NCBI RefSeq assembly: GCF_001708405.1
Contig: NZ_CP012418.1
Span: 992,001 to 1,056,000, forward strand
Origin: Kangiella sediminilitoris
Lineage (GTDB): Bacteria > Pseudomonadota > Gammaproteobacteria > Enterobacterales > Kangiellaceae
DNA: 64,000 nucleotides
Reading direction: 5' to 3'
Part shown: piece by piece, positions 46,422 through 55,310 of the stretch
Position numbering within the stretch: the stretch's first letter is position 1
Layout: each line of letters begins with the position of its first letter
The notes under the pieces: model-generated
Database searches by the model: none
What the model was told of the DNA's origin: nothing
What the model saw: the letters and a program-made list of their open reading frames with translations, nothing else
Made by a program: the position numbers and the translations under genes

Positions 46422-48405
46422 AGCAGGTTGCCATTGAATTGTTATTGGTATTTGATGCAAGGTCGCAGCTTGTATCTCCGCCCATCTCGGAGGTCAAAAT
46501 ATAATTGAATATGTCATCCTCAATTCCTAACTTTAAAGCATATACCGCTCTATAAGTCATGACCTTTTTTATATAGATCCGTGTTTCGGTATAAGGAATA
46601 CTCTCAATCCAAATATCTGTCGGATGTCTCCCAAATTTTTTCCACATATCAATTCTGTTTTTTCCAGCATTATAGGCGGCAGATGCATAAACCGGATTTT
46701 TGCTGAACTGATCATAACGTAGCTCCAGGTAGCGACTTCCCATTTCAATATTAATATCCGGCTTCAATAAATCACGACGTGAGCTGTATGGAATATTAAA
46801 CTTATTTGAGTAAACCTTTGCAGTAGCGGGCATCACCTGCATCAGGCCATAGGCACCGGCAGGAGATACGGCAAGGGGGCCATAAGCACTTTCTTGACGT
46901 GACACCCCCATTAACCACTGAGGGGGCAGGTTAACTTTTTTCGCCATTTTGATGTAACTGCTTTTGAAGGCAGTAGGAAATCGGATATCTGTATCATCCC
47001 AATGGCCGGTTTTTGCGATGGTTAGAATCCCTTGGTTATACCATCCCCATGAGTGGGCGATTTTAGAAGCTGCCATTATTTCACTGTCGGAATTCAAGTT
47101 GTTTAGCAAGTAGCGCCATTCGCGAGTGGCATTGATGTATCGTTCAAGTTCAAAGAGTTCTTTTGCTCGCATTAGGTAATCGCTGCTTTTTACCTGTTTA
47201 ATAACATCTGTATCGATAGTTACTGGTTCATGATTCAGCTTTAAGGGCTGGTTGAGCCTGGAGGCGGCCAGATATCCATAGTAATCACGCTTTTGAGCCA
47301 ACTCTTTTAGCATGAAAGCGGACTCTTCATGCTGTCCTGTTTTTTCCTGAGCAATGGCATTCCAATATTTCCATTTATTGCTATTGCGCTGATCGTTCGG
47401 CAGTATCTGGAAAAGCTGTTTGATATTGTTCCAGCGTTCGTTTCTTAAATAAACCGCAAGCTTCCAGTGGCTAACTAAATCATCGCTAATGAAGCGGCTG
47501 ATGTTTTTCTTATCCAGCCAGTCCAAAGCTTTTGAATTATTTTCAGTAGCCAGTGCTAAAAATAATGTTCTTTCAATATCATCATGGTGACCCTCAGCTA
47601 AAGGGATTCGATTTTTTGTATGCTGCCATACCCGGTAAGCTCGATCCCTATCTCCCCAGGCTAATTTCTTGATAGCGTAAACTAACAGTGGCGCTTCAAG
47701 GTTTGGGTCTTTACCAGGGAAGAAGTTGGTTCTATTAACAACACCAGGATCTTTTTTAACACGAATCCATAAGTCCGCTATATATTGTTGGTTGCGAGGT
47801 AAAAATCGTTTTAGGTATTTCAGTAAACCAATCGAACCCTCTTGAGCAGTTCTGTAAAAGCGGTGGTAAGCTACTTCCTCAGTTAGCAGACCCTTGTCTA
47901 TCCAGCGGGTGAACAGACTATCGCAGGCTTTATCCTGTGACTTTGGCACGCTCCATAAATCCTCTATACGGTTAGAGAGGCTCTTGATCGAGCTTCCATT
48001 TTTCAGTTGATGTTTGAGAATTTTGCAGTCTAGTTCGGGATCACTACCATAACTATAGTACTGCTGCATCATGGCAATATGATTCTGCTTTCCTAGTTCT
48101 TGGGCAAAGCGGTATTTCAATCGGTTTGCCAGCGGGGTGTTACTGTATTCTGTTATAAAGCTATCTATATCCTTCTGATGTTTTCTACTGAGCTTATTTA
48201 AAAGCTCTTTATATTCTAGATAAGGGTATAAAGGATAATCCTTAAGTGCCTTTTTTAATTGCAAGTAAGTTTTCAGATCTCCTTTGGCAAAAGCTTTTTC
48301 CGCTGCCAGGAATGTCAGTTGCTCAGGGCTATTCTTAGAGTTAGCAAATGAAGCGGTTGAACCAATCACCGCAATAAAAATAAAGGTCAAAGATTTGGTT
48401 AGCAC
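46420..48405 (-). CDS. slt: Soluble lytic murein transglycosylase
   Basis: Cleaves peptidoglycan in the periplasm to 1,6-anhydro products. The 661 residues include a signal peptide (MLTKSLTFIFIAVIGSTASFA), a long superhelical U-domain, a linker, and a C-terminal lysozyme-like domain with the catalytic Glu505 in SRQESAYGPLAVSPAGAYG followed by LMQVMPATAK and YNAGKNRI. Length and order fit Slt70 (E. coli 645). It is monocistronic. Confidence 0.95.
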   Translation of the reverse strand: MLTKSLTFIFIAVIGSTASFANSKNSPEQLTFLAAEKAFAKGDLKTYLQLKKALKDYPLYPYLEYKELLNKLSRKHQKDIDSFITEYSNTPLANRLKYRFAQELGKQNHIAMMQQYYSYGSDPELDCKILKHQLKNGSSIKSLSNRIEDLWSVPKSQDKACDSLFTRWIDKGLLTEEVAYHRFYRTAQEGSIGLLKYLKRFLPRNQQYIADLWIRVKKDPGVVNRTNFFPGKDPNLEAPLLVYAIKKLAWGDRDRAYRVWQHTKNRIPLAEGHHDDIERTLFLALATENNSKALDWLDKKNISRFISDDLVSHWKLAVYLRNERWNNIKQLFQILPNDQRNSNKWKYWNAIAQEKTGQHEESAFMLKELAQKRDYYGYLAASRLNQPLKLNHEPVTIDTDVIKQVKSSDYLMRAKELFELERYINATREWRYLLNNLNSDSEIMAASKIAHSWGWYNQGILTIAKTGHWDDTDIRFPTAFKSSYIKMAKKVNLPPQWLMGVSRQESAYGPLAVSPAGAYGLMQVMPATAKVYSNKFNIPYSSRRDLLKPDINIEMGSRYLELRYDQFSKNPVYASAAYNAGKNRIDMWKKFGRHPTDIWIESIPYTETRIYIKKVMTYRAVYALKLGIEDDIFNYILTSEMGGDTSCDLASNTNNNSMATC

Positions 48406-48736
48406 AGTTTCTGGTCCCTGATTAATCCTTAAAAGAGATAGAACATTTATTATGTCCTATTTCTATGGTGTGTTGAGTAAAGAAATGTAAGATATTGGTC
48501 GATAATCGAACATTTCACTCTTCCATTAAGCAAACTGATAACTACTTCTAAATTTATACTTTGTCTGCCCCTGGTGCAATTCTAATTCCCCACTTAAACT
48601 GGTTTATCCAGTGGATTTTACTTGTTTTTCTGCAGTGAATTGTAATAATGTGTGCGCCTTTGCGGGGGCTTGGACTGAATAAGCTCCCTCATTACGTTAT
48701 AATGGTATTCAGTCACAAAAATATTTAGGTAGGTTT
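48406..48736. other. slt-phhA regulatory region with an inverted repeat around the phhA -10 box
   Basis: No gene is seen in these 331 bp. Near its end GACTGAAT (48673-48680) and ATTCAGTC (48707-48714) form perfect 8-bp arms that bracket TATAAT (48697-48702). This could be an operator for a phenylalanine/tyrosine-responsive regulator or a hairpin in the leader. A TAGGTAGG ribosome-binding site precedes phhA. Confidence 0.4.
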
Positions 48737-49540
48737 ATGGCTAAAGGTACAAAGTATAAAGCGCGTCCAATGGACGAAGATGGTTTTATTCATTACACAG
48801 ACGAAGAGCATCAGATTTGGAGCGAGCTTATGGCTCGTCAAGAAAAGCTGATTCAAGGTCGTGCCTGCCCTGAGTATTTCGAAGGATTAGATAAAATTAA
48901 CCTTCCGAAAGACCGCATTCCACAGCTGGAAGAAGTCTCCAGCGTCTTGCGTAAAGAAACAGGTTGGGAAGTAGCCTGGGTTCCAGCTCTGATTAACTTT
49001 GATAAGTTCTTTGCTCTGTTGGCCGATAAAAAGTTCCCTTGTGCAACATTTATCCGTACTCGAGAGGAGATGGATTATTTGCAGGAGCCAGATGTCTTTC
49101 ATGAGATATATGGACATACGGCGATGTTAACCAATCCTTATTTTGCTGAATTTACAGCAGCTTACGGTAAACTTGGTTATGAAGCGAGTAAAGAAGATCG
49201 TGTTTATTTGGCCCGACTCTATTGGTTTACTGTTGAGTTCGGTTTGATTAACACAGCTGAAGGTCAGCGTATCTATGGTGGTGGTATCTTGTCTTCTATC
49301 GGTGAAACACCACATAGCTTGGAAGACCCGGACGTTATCCGTGCTCCTTTCGATCCCATCGAAATGCTACGTACGCCATATCGAATTGACATTATGCAAC
49401 CAAAATATTTTGTCATTGATGACTTTAAACAGTTATTCGATCTGGCTAATGACGATGTCATGGGCATGGTCAAAGAGGCTAAGCGTCTAGGACTGCGTGA
49501 ACCTCTGTATCCTCCGAAGGAAGAGCAGAAGGCAAGCTAA
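48737..49540 (+). CDS. phhA: Phenylalanine 4-monooxygenase
   Basis: Hydroxylates phenylalanine to tyrosine with tetrahydropterin and non-heme iron. It has 267 residues, the bacterial monomeric size. The iron ligands are the two His of FHEIYGHTAML and the Glu of YWFTVEFGLI. WVPALINFDKFFALLADKKFP and EEMDYLQEPDVFHEIYGH are conserved. It is the first gene of the Phe/Tyr pathway cluster, but 339 bp separate it from hpd, so it may be a separate transcript. No pterin-recycling gene (phhB) is seen nearby. Confidence 0.96.
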   Translation: MAKGTKYKARPMDEDGFIHYTDEEHQIWSELMARQEKLIQGRACPEYFEGLDKINLPKDRIPQLEEVSSVLRKETGWEVAWVPALINFDKFFALLADKKFPCATFIRTREEMDYLQEPDVFHEIYGHTAMLTNPYFAEFTAAYGKLGYEASKEDRVYLARLYWFTVEFGLINTAEGQRIYGGGILSSIGETPHSLEDPDVIRAPFDPIEMLRTPYRIDIMQPKYFVIDDFKQLFDLANDDVMGMVKEAKRLGLREPLYPPKEEQKAS

Positions 49541-49879
49541 TTCCAAAATATCCATATTGGCAGCCCGCGAGATTGTGAAATATCGCGGGCTGTTGCATAA
49601 TATGGGGATAACTAAAGCTTTGAAATTGCTTTAAAATTTGGTTATATGTTACTGAATCTTAATAAACAACTCATCCCAACGTTTATCGTTGCGGCACAAA
49701 TACGCGCTCAGTGGAGCAAAGCGTAGGATTATTTGTTTCAGCGTTACTTGTAAATTTTTGTCTTTTGGTCGTTAAACTGCGTATTTAGTTGGTTTGTTTT
49801 GATACTAGTAATATGACATGACCTGATAGCAGGACCAAAAGGAACCTAATTCCACCTCGACAATTGAGGAGTTAATAAC
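49541..49879. other. phhA-hpd intergenic region
   Basis: No gene is visible in 339 bp. A G/C-rich hairpin, cagcccgcga (49561-49570)/tcgcgggctg (49583-49592), follows phhA but lacks a T-run, so it may stabilise the mRNA or be a weak terminator. A small hairpin caacg/cgttg lies near 49677-49691. A TTGTTTTGATACTAG stretch near 49794 may hold the hpd -10 box; I cannot assign a promoter with confidence. Confidence 0.4.
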
Positions 49880-50938
49880 ATGACAGATACTACTTTTAAT
49901 CCACTTGGAACTGATGGTTTTGAGTTTGTTGAATATTCCGCACCTGATGCAGCTGGCGTCAAGAAACTGAAAGAACTTTTTGAGCTTTTGGGCTTCACAG
50001 AAGTTGCCAAGCACAAGTCAAAAGAAGTTTTCTTATATCGTCAAGGCGATATCAACTTTCTGGTCAATGGTGAATCAGAGGGTTACTTCAATGAGTTCAG
50101 TCAGCAACATGGGCCATGTGCCTGTGCTATGGCGTGGCGTGTAGAAGATGCTCAAAAGGCATTCGAGTATGCTGTAGAGAAAGGTGCAAAGCCTTTTGAT
50201 AGAGACGAGCACAGCTCGCACCCTGGCGTTTATGGCATTGGTGGTTCAGTACTGTATTTCGTTGATAAATGGGGCAAAGAAGACAACATCTATGATGCTG
50301 ATTTCGACTTCTATGAAGGCGTAGAGAAGTTCCCTAAAGGTATGGGCTTGCATACTCTTGACCACCTTACTCATAACGTTAAACGTGGCGGTATGGATGT
50401 ATGGGCGACTTTCTACGAGAATATCGCTAACTTCCGTGAGATTCGTTACTTTGATATCGAAGGTAAGCAAACTGGCTTATTCTCAAAAGCTATGACGGGT
50501 CCATGCAACAAGCTTCGTATTCCTATCAACGAGTCTGCCGATGATAAGTCACAGATCGAAGAATTCTTAAAAGAGTACAACGGTGAAGGTATTCAGCACA
50601 TCGCACTGGCAACTGATGATATCTATGGCACGATCGAGAAGCTTCGTGAAGGCGGCATGGATTTCATGGATACTCCGGACACGTATTACGACATGATACC
50701 TCGCCGTATCCCAGAGCATCACGAAGATGTTGATATGCTTAGAAAAAACCGCATTTTGATTGATGGTTCTCTGGATCATGAAGAAGGAATTTTGCTACAG
50801 ATTTTCACTAATACTGTGATTGGTCCTATCTTCTTCGAAATCATTCAGCGTAAAGGTAACCAAGGCTTCGGTGAGGGTAACTTTAAGGCGTTGTTTGAAT
50901 CTATCGAGCTTGATCAGCAGAAACGTGGAGTAATTTAA
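49880..50938 (+). CDS. hpd: 4-hydroxyphenylpyruvate dioxygenase
   Basis: Converts 4-hydroxyphenylpyruvate to homogentisate. It has 352 residues and two vicinal-oxygen-chelate halves. Iron ligands are His in LHTLDHLTHNV, His in GIQHIALATDD and Glu in GPIFFEIIQRKG. GAGGAG precedes the ATG. The stop is 1 bp before hmgA, so hpd-hmgA is a tight operon. Confidence 0.97.
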   Translation: MTDTTFNPLGTDGFEFVEYSAPDAAGVKKLKELFELLGFTEVAKHKSKEVFLYRQGDINFLVNGESEGYFNEFSQQHGPCACAMAWRVEDAQKAFEYAVEKGAKPFDRDEHSSHPGVYGIGGSVLYFVDKWGKEDNIYDADFDFYEGVEKFPKGMGLHTLDHLTHNVKRGGMDVWATFYENIANFREIRYFDIEGKQTGLFSKAMTGPCNKLRIPINESADDKSQIEEFLKEYNGEGIQHIALATDDIYGTIEKLREGGMDFMDTPDTYYDMIPRRIPEHHEDVDMLRKNRILIDGSLDHEEGILLQIFTNTVIGPIFFEIIQRKGNQGFGEGNFKALFESIELDQQKRGVI

Positions 50939-50939
50939 G

Positions 50940-52070
50940 ATGCGTAAATGGATTGCTTTCCCCCATAAGGAAGGAACCATTTCTCGCCAAGCTCATGCGG
51001 ACTTGCCTGAAGAGGCACCGTATGAGCGTGAAGCGGGCCGAAGTGGTTTCTTCGGTCCAACGGCTCACTTCCATCACAAGAACCCGCCAACCGCGTGGGA
51101 AAAGTGGGAAGGGCCGTTGCGTCCGCGTGCCTATGACTTAAATGAGCTGGATAAAAACTCTAACTCCCCATGGGGCGCAGAGAACCTGCTTTATAATGCT
51201 CACTGTAAGTTCCGAATCTGGAACTGTAATGAAGCTATGTTGAACCTGGCCCGCAATGGTGATGGTGACGAGCTACTATTCATACACAAAGGGCAGGGTG
51301 ACCTGTTTTGTGATTATGGTCATATGGAAATCCGTGAAGGCGACTATGTAGTTATTCCTCGTGGAACAATGTGGAGAATAGAGCCACAAGAGCCAATGAC
51401 CATGCTCTTAATTGAGGCTACAAATGATAGCTATCAATTACCAGAGAAGGGCTTAGTGGGGCCTCAGGCTATTTTCGATCCGGCTATGCTGGATGTGCCG
51501 AGCATAAACGATAAGTTTAAAGCGCAGCAAGACGAAACGCCATGGTCCGTCGAAATAAAACGTCGTGGCCAGTTATCTAGAGTGAAGTATAACTATTCGC
51601 CGCTGGACGCTATTGGCTGGCATGGTGACTTATCAGTCGTTCGTATTAACTGGCGTGATATTCGTCCATTAATGTCACATAGATACCACCTGCCACCATC
51701 AGCGCACACGACGTTTGTAGCGAGTCGCTTTGTGGTTTGTACTTTTGTACCAAGACCCATCGAGTCTGATCCCGGGGCTTTAAAAGTGCCGTTTTACCAC
51801 AATAACGATGACTTCGATGAGGTTCTTTTTTATCACGCAGGGGACTTTTTCAGCCGTGATAACATTGATGCAGGTATGGTTACTTTCCACCCCTCAGGCT
51901 TTACTCATGGTCCGCATCCAAAGGCTTTTGAAGCAGGTCGAAAATATGCTAAGAAAGAAACAGATGAAGTGGCAGTGATGCTTGATACTCGCGATGCTCT
52001 GGAAGTGGGTGATGCGATGGCAGGAGTGGAAAATCCAGATTATTGTAATAGCTGGAAAGCTTCGGAATAG
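50940..52070 (+). CDS. hmgA: Homogentisate 1,2-dioxygenase (bacterial cupin type)
   Basis: Opens the homogentisate ring to maleylacetoacetate. It has 376 residues, shorter than the ~430 of the eukaryotic/pseudomonad form. The cupin-like fold is seen in LLFIHKGQGDLFCDYGHMEI and GDYVVIPRGTMWRIE. The likely iron ligands are in FYHNNDDFDEVLFYHAGDF (His, Glu) and FTHGPHPKAFE (His). Operon position after hpd and before fahA-maiA supports the call. A structured 233 bp spacer follows. Confidence 0.92.
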   Translation: MRKWIAFPHKEGTISRQAHADLPEEAPYEREAGRSGFFGPTAHFHHKNPPTAWEKWEGPLRPRAYDLNELDKNSNSPWGAENLLYNAHCKFRIWNCNEAMLNLARNGDGDELLFIHKGQGDLFCDYGHMEIREGDYVVIPRGTMWRIEPQEPMTMLLIEATNDSYQLPEKGLVGPQAIFDPAMLDVPSINDKFKAQQDETPWSVEIKRRGQLSRVKYNYSPLDAIGWHGDLSVVRINWRDIRPLMSHRYHLPPSAHTTFVASRFVVCTFVPRPIESDPGALKVPFYHNNDDFDEVLFYHAGDFFSRDNIDAGMVTFHPSGFTHGPHPKAFEAGRKYAKKETDEVAVMLDTRDALEVGDAMAGVENPDYCNSWKASE

Positions 52071-52073
52071 CAA

Positions 52074-52273
52074 TTAACCGCTTTTCTGTGCAAAGTGTGA
52101 TATTTAGCGTACTCAGTGAGTGTCTATTACTTATCTTTAGGCCTCACTCTACTGCGCTGAATGCCTTGCTTAAGCTAATGAATCACACTATTAGTAATCT
52201 GAGTGACTTAAGCAATATAGCCTAAGCGGTTGAATTTAGTGTTATTGATGCCATATCACTGCTATCAATAACA
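52074..52273 (+). ncRNA. Candidate structured leader RNA between hmgA and fahA
   Basis: Four helices are visible in the 233 bp spacer. P1 closes the domain: ttaaccgctt (52074-52083) with aagcggttga (52224-52233). Inside it P2 pairs cagtgagtg (52114-52122) with cactc-t-actg (52145-52154, one bulge), and P3 pairs ttgcttaag (52166-52174) with cttaagcaa (52207-52215) around a mini-hairpin ctaat/attag. Outside, P4 is a perfect 10-bp stem tgttattgat (52240-52249)/atcaataaca (52264-52273), 30 nt before the fahA ATG. No T-run follows P4. It could be a leader element or mRNA-processing signal. Confidence 0.45.
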
Positions 52274-52303
52274 GAATACATACAGAATTTAGGAAATTAT
52301 TAC

Positions 52304-53287
52304 ATGAAATTAGCTACGTTAAGAGACGGTTCTCGTGATGGCCAGCTAGTGGTTGTCAGCAAAGATCTAACAAAAGCGACGAAGGTTGATTACGTTAGAA
52401 CCTTACAGGCTGCTTTAGACGAATGGGACAGTTTTAAGCCTAAGTTAGAAAAAACCTATCAAGAGCTTAATGACGGTCAAATCGAAGGCGCAATGGACTT
52501 TGACCAAGAGGTATGTGAATCACCGTTACCTCGCGCTTATCAGTGGGCTGATGGAAGTGCTTACGTCAACCACGTTGAACTGGTCCGTAAGGCTCGTAAC
52601 GCTGAAATGCCAGAAACTTTCTGGACTGATCCGTTGATGTATCAAGGTGGAAGCGACGCTTTCCTTGGACCTCGTGACACTATTAAAATGGCGAGCGAAG
52701 AGTATGGTATTGATATGGAAGCAGAAGTTGCCGTCATTACTGGTGATGTGCCTATGGGTGCTACGCCTGAGCAGGCTGAAAAAGAGATTCGCTTATTGAT
52801 GACAGTGAATGACGTATCACTACGTAATCTAATCCCGGGTGAGTTAGCAAAAGGCTTTGGTTTCTTCCAGTCTAAGCCTTCATCAGCGTTTTCTCCTGTT
52901 GCAGTAACACCTGATGAGTTAGGTGACAAATGGGACGGCAAAAAAGTCTTCCTACCACTAATAACTCATCTTAATGACAAAGAACTGGGACACCCTGACT
53001 GTGGCGTGGACATGGTATTTGACTTCCCTACATTGGTTGCTCATGCCGCTAAAACTCGTCCTTTATCTGCGGGCTGTATCGTTGGTTCGGGTACAATTTC
53101 CAACAAAGATCGTACTGTAGGTTCATCATGCCTTGCAGAAGTTCGTATGCTGGAAATCATCGAGAATGGTAAACCTTCTACACCTTTCATGCAGTTCGGT
53201 GACAAAGTGACAATCGAAATGTTTGATGAAAATAACCAGAGCATTTTCGGTCAGATTAACCAAGTTGTAGAAAAATACGAAGCATAA
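52304..53287 (+). CDS. fahA: Fumarylacetoacetate hydrolase family protein
   Basis: Splits fumarylacetoacetate to fumarate and acetoacetate, the last step of tyrosine breakdown. The 327 residues carry the FAH fold with the metal-binding acidic motif DMEAEVAVITGD and the segments SCLAEVRMLEI and CIVGSGTISN. It is shorter than eukaryotic FAH (about 420), matching the bacterial form. The pathway context supports the specific call. TTAGGAAA lies upstream of the ATG. Confidence 0.93.
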   Translation: MKLATLRDGSRDGQLVVVSKDLTKATKVDYVRTLQAALDEWDSFKPKLEKTYQELNDGQIEGAMDFDQEVCESPLPRAYQWADGSAYVNHVELVRKARNAEMPETFWTDPLMYQGGSDAFLGPRDTIKMASEEYGIDMEAEVAVITGDVPMGATPEQAEKEIRLLMTVNDVSLRNLIPGELAKGFGFFQSKPSSAFSPVAVTPDELGDKWDGKKVFLPLITHLNDKELGHPDCGVDMVFDFPTLVAHAAKTRPLSAGCIVGSGTISNKDRTVGSSCLAEVRMLEIIENGKPSTPFMQFGDKVTIEMFDENNQSIFGQINQVVEKYEA

Positions 53288-53312
53288 TAAGAGTTAAATA
53301 AGGAGCGGGTTT

Positions 53313-53963
53313 ATGTTGAAGCTTTACAGCTATTGGCGTTCGACTGCGTCATTCCGAGTGCGTGTCGCTTTAAATATCAAGCGGTTGTCGTACTCTATTT
53401 TACCAGTACACCTGGTCAAAGATGGCGGTGAGCAGCATAAACCCGAATACTCCGAAAAGAATCCGCAGGAGCTGGTGCCCTTATTGGATGATAATGGCAA
53501 GATCCTGAGTCAGTCGATGGCGATTTGCGAATACCTGGAAGATGCATTTGATGGACCAAATCTATTACCGAGTGAACCTTTTCTGAGGGCTAAAGTCAGA
53601 AGTGTATGCCAAGTGATAGCCTGTGATATTCACCCTCTAGATAACTTGAGAGTTTTGAAGTATCTAAAAGGAGAACTTAAAGTTAGTGATGAGCAAAAAC
53701 TAACTTGGTATGCGCATTGGATTCATGAAGGTTTTAAGGCCTTAGAATCGACTCTGGTTGAGTATAAAGAGCAAGGCCCATTTTGTTTTGGCGAAGAGCT
53801 GACTTTGGCTGATGTCTTTTTAGTCTCGCAGCTGTACAATGCACGCAGATTTGAGGTGTCACTGGATGATTACCCTCGATTGGTAGCAATAGAGCAACAC
53901 TGCTTATCTTTGGACGCTTTTAAAGACGCGCATCCAGATTCGCAACCAGACGCAGTGTCATGA
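53313..53963 (+). CDS. maiA: Maleylacetoacetate isomerase (zeta-class GST)
   Basis: Glutathione-dependent cis-trans isomerase making fumarylacetoacetate. It has 216 residues; the zeta-class motif SYWRSTASFRVRVALNIK is close to SSCSWRVR. The N-terminal thioredoxin-like fold (ILSQSMAICEYLED binds glutathione) and all-helical C-terminus (FCFGEELTLADVFLVSQLYN) are complete. It lies 25 bp after fahA with AGGAG before the ATG. Confidence 0.95.
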   Translation: MLKLYSYWRSTASFRVRVALNIKRLSYSILPVHLVKDGGEQHKPEYSEKNPQELVPLLDDNGKILSQSMAICEYLEDAFDGPNLLPSEPFLRAKVRSVCQVIACDIHPLDNLRVLKYLKGELKVSDEQKLTWYAHWIHEGFKALESTLVEYKEQGPFCFGEELTLADVFLVSQLYNARRFEVSLDDYPRLVAIEQHCLSLDAFKDAHPDSQPDAVS

Positions 53964-53998
53964 ACACAAAAAACTGACCATTTAGAGCCAAGAGAGAA

Positions 53999-55255
53999 TT
54001 GATGAAGCTTTTAAAGACAAAAACTATACTTACACTAAGTTTATTAACAGTATTTTCGAACTTACAGGCTGCACCTTATGAAATTGTCGACCTGGGAGGG
54101 CTTGATGGTAATGCGAGCGTTGCGCGAGATATCAATGAAGCTGGGGTATCTGTTGGTTATGCAAACGGCCCTTTAAAAGATAATGGCTTTAGAACGTTTA
54201 ATTCTCATGGCGTTCAGTTTGACGAATCAGGGAATATTGATTTTGGCGTTTTAACTGATGGGACGATCAGTGATGCATTTGGAATAAATGATGCGATGGT
54301 TGCTGTTGGCCTTTCAAATGAAATTTCTGAAGTTGAGGAAAATGGTGTTGTAGATACAGTATCAAGTAACTTTGCCGTTATTTTTGAAGGGGGCGTTGTT
54401 ACTAAAATACCACCTAAAGATAGACTGAACGGAACAACTGCCTACGCCATCAACAATAATGGTCTTATATTGATTTCGGGTGATTACGATGTCGATCCGG
54501 AAGATGACACTGGGCCTGTAGAAAGAGGATTTGTTTACGATAGAAATAATGACACCTACTCAATGGCTATCCCTATTTCAGATGGTGCAAACAGAGCTTC
54601 TGCGCTAACGGACATTAATGATAGCAACCAAGTCATAGGTTTTTCTGTTGCGATTGTTAACGATGTTAATACCGTTAGGTCTTTTATTGCTTCAGCCGAT
54701 GATTTAAGCCAACTAACGGAACTGCCAACTATTAATAATCGTGCAATTTTTGCCCAAGGCTTAAATTCCAGCGGTGAAATTGTAGGCAATACATTTATAG
54801 ACGGCACAAGGAATCAGTTTGAGGCTTTTTATATTGATTCAAATGCTGCAGAGCCCGAAGTTAATTTGTTAGGATTCTTTGAGCCTGAGTTCAATCATTC
54901 ACAAGCAAATGACATCAACAATAACGGGCAGGTAGTGGGACGTGCTTTAGTTTCATCACCTACGTTAGGTGAGTTTGCGGCCTTCCTTTACGAAGGTGGC
55001 GAGATGAAAAATTTAAATGAGTTAATTGCTTGTAATACCGGATGGAAACTCACAGAGGCTACTGCAATCAATGACTCCGGACAAATCGTTGGTTTTGGAT
55101 CTATTGATGGGGAAGTTCGTGCATTCCGGCTAGATCCTACTGGTGGAGCTGTAGAAGAGTGTGGTACCGATAATTCACGTTCTGGCGGTGGGAGCTTCCC
55201 ATACGTCATGGTAGCACTACTGGCGCTATTGGGGATTAGAAGAAAGTACAGTTAA
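53999..55255 (+). CDS. DUF3466/HAF-repeat surface protein with GlyGly-CTERM-like tail
   Basis: It has 418 residues. A signal peptide (MMKLLKTKTILTLSLLTVFSNLQA) is followed by about six HAF-type repeats, each with a D/A-I-N-x-x-G-x-x-V/I-G core (DINEAGVSVGYANG, DINNNGQVVGRALV, AINDSGQIVGFGSI). The C-terminus is a short Gly/Ser stretch, a hydrophobic helix and a basic end (SGGGSFPYVMVALLALLGIR then RKYS). This is the layout of GlyGly-CTERM proteins cut by rhombosortase. Function of the repeats is unknown. It follows maiA by 35 bp but seems unrelated to it. Confidence 0.8.
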   Translation: MMKLLKTKTILTLSLLTVFSNLQAAPYEIVDLGGLDGNASVARDINEAGVSVGYANGPLKDNGFRTFNSHGVQFDESGNIDFGVLTDGTISDAFGINDAMVAVGLSNEISEVEENGVVDTVSSNFAVIFEGGVVTKIPPKDRLNGTTAYAINNNGLILISGDYDVDPEDDTGPVERGFVYDRNNDTYSMAIPISDGANRASALTDINDSNQVIGFSVAIVNDVNTVRSFIASADDLSQLTELPTINNRAIFAQGLNSSGEIVGNTFIDGTRNQFEAFYIDSNAAEPEVNLLGFFEPEFNHSQANDINNNGQVVGRALVSSPTLGEFAAFLYEGGEMKNLNELIACNTGWKLTEATAINDSGQIVGFGSIDGEVRAFRLDPTGGAVEECGTDNSRSGGGSFPYVMVALLALLGIRRKYS

Positions 55256-55270
55256 AGAATTGAACAAATA

Positions 55271-55300
55271 AAAAAGCCTCCATCTGGAGGCTTTTTTTTT
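55271..55300. terminator. Bidirectional terminator between the HAF-repeat gene and ETF-QO
   Basis: The stem aaaaagcctcca/tggaggcttttt has a tiny loop and T-runs on both strands. Confidence 0.85.
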
Positions 55301-55310
55301 GGCTTAAGTT

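Noticed and set aside
49561-49592. G/C-rich hairpin after phhA as a terminator
   Set aside because: The stem is strong but no T-run follows, so I described it only as a hairpin.
52250-52303. P4 hairpin before fahA as an intrinsic terminator
   Set aside because: The sequence after the stem is gaatacatacag, with no T-run, and a normal ribosome-binding site follows.
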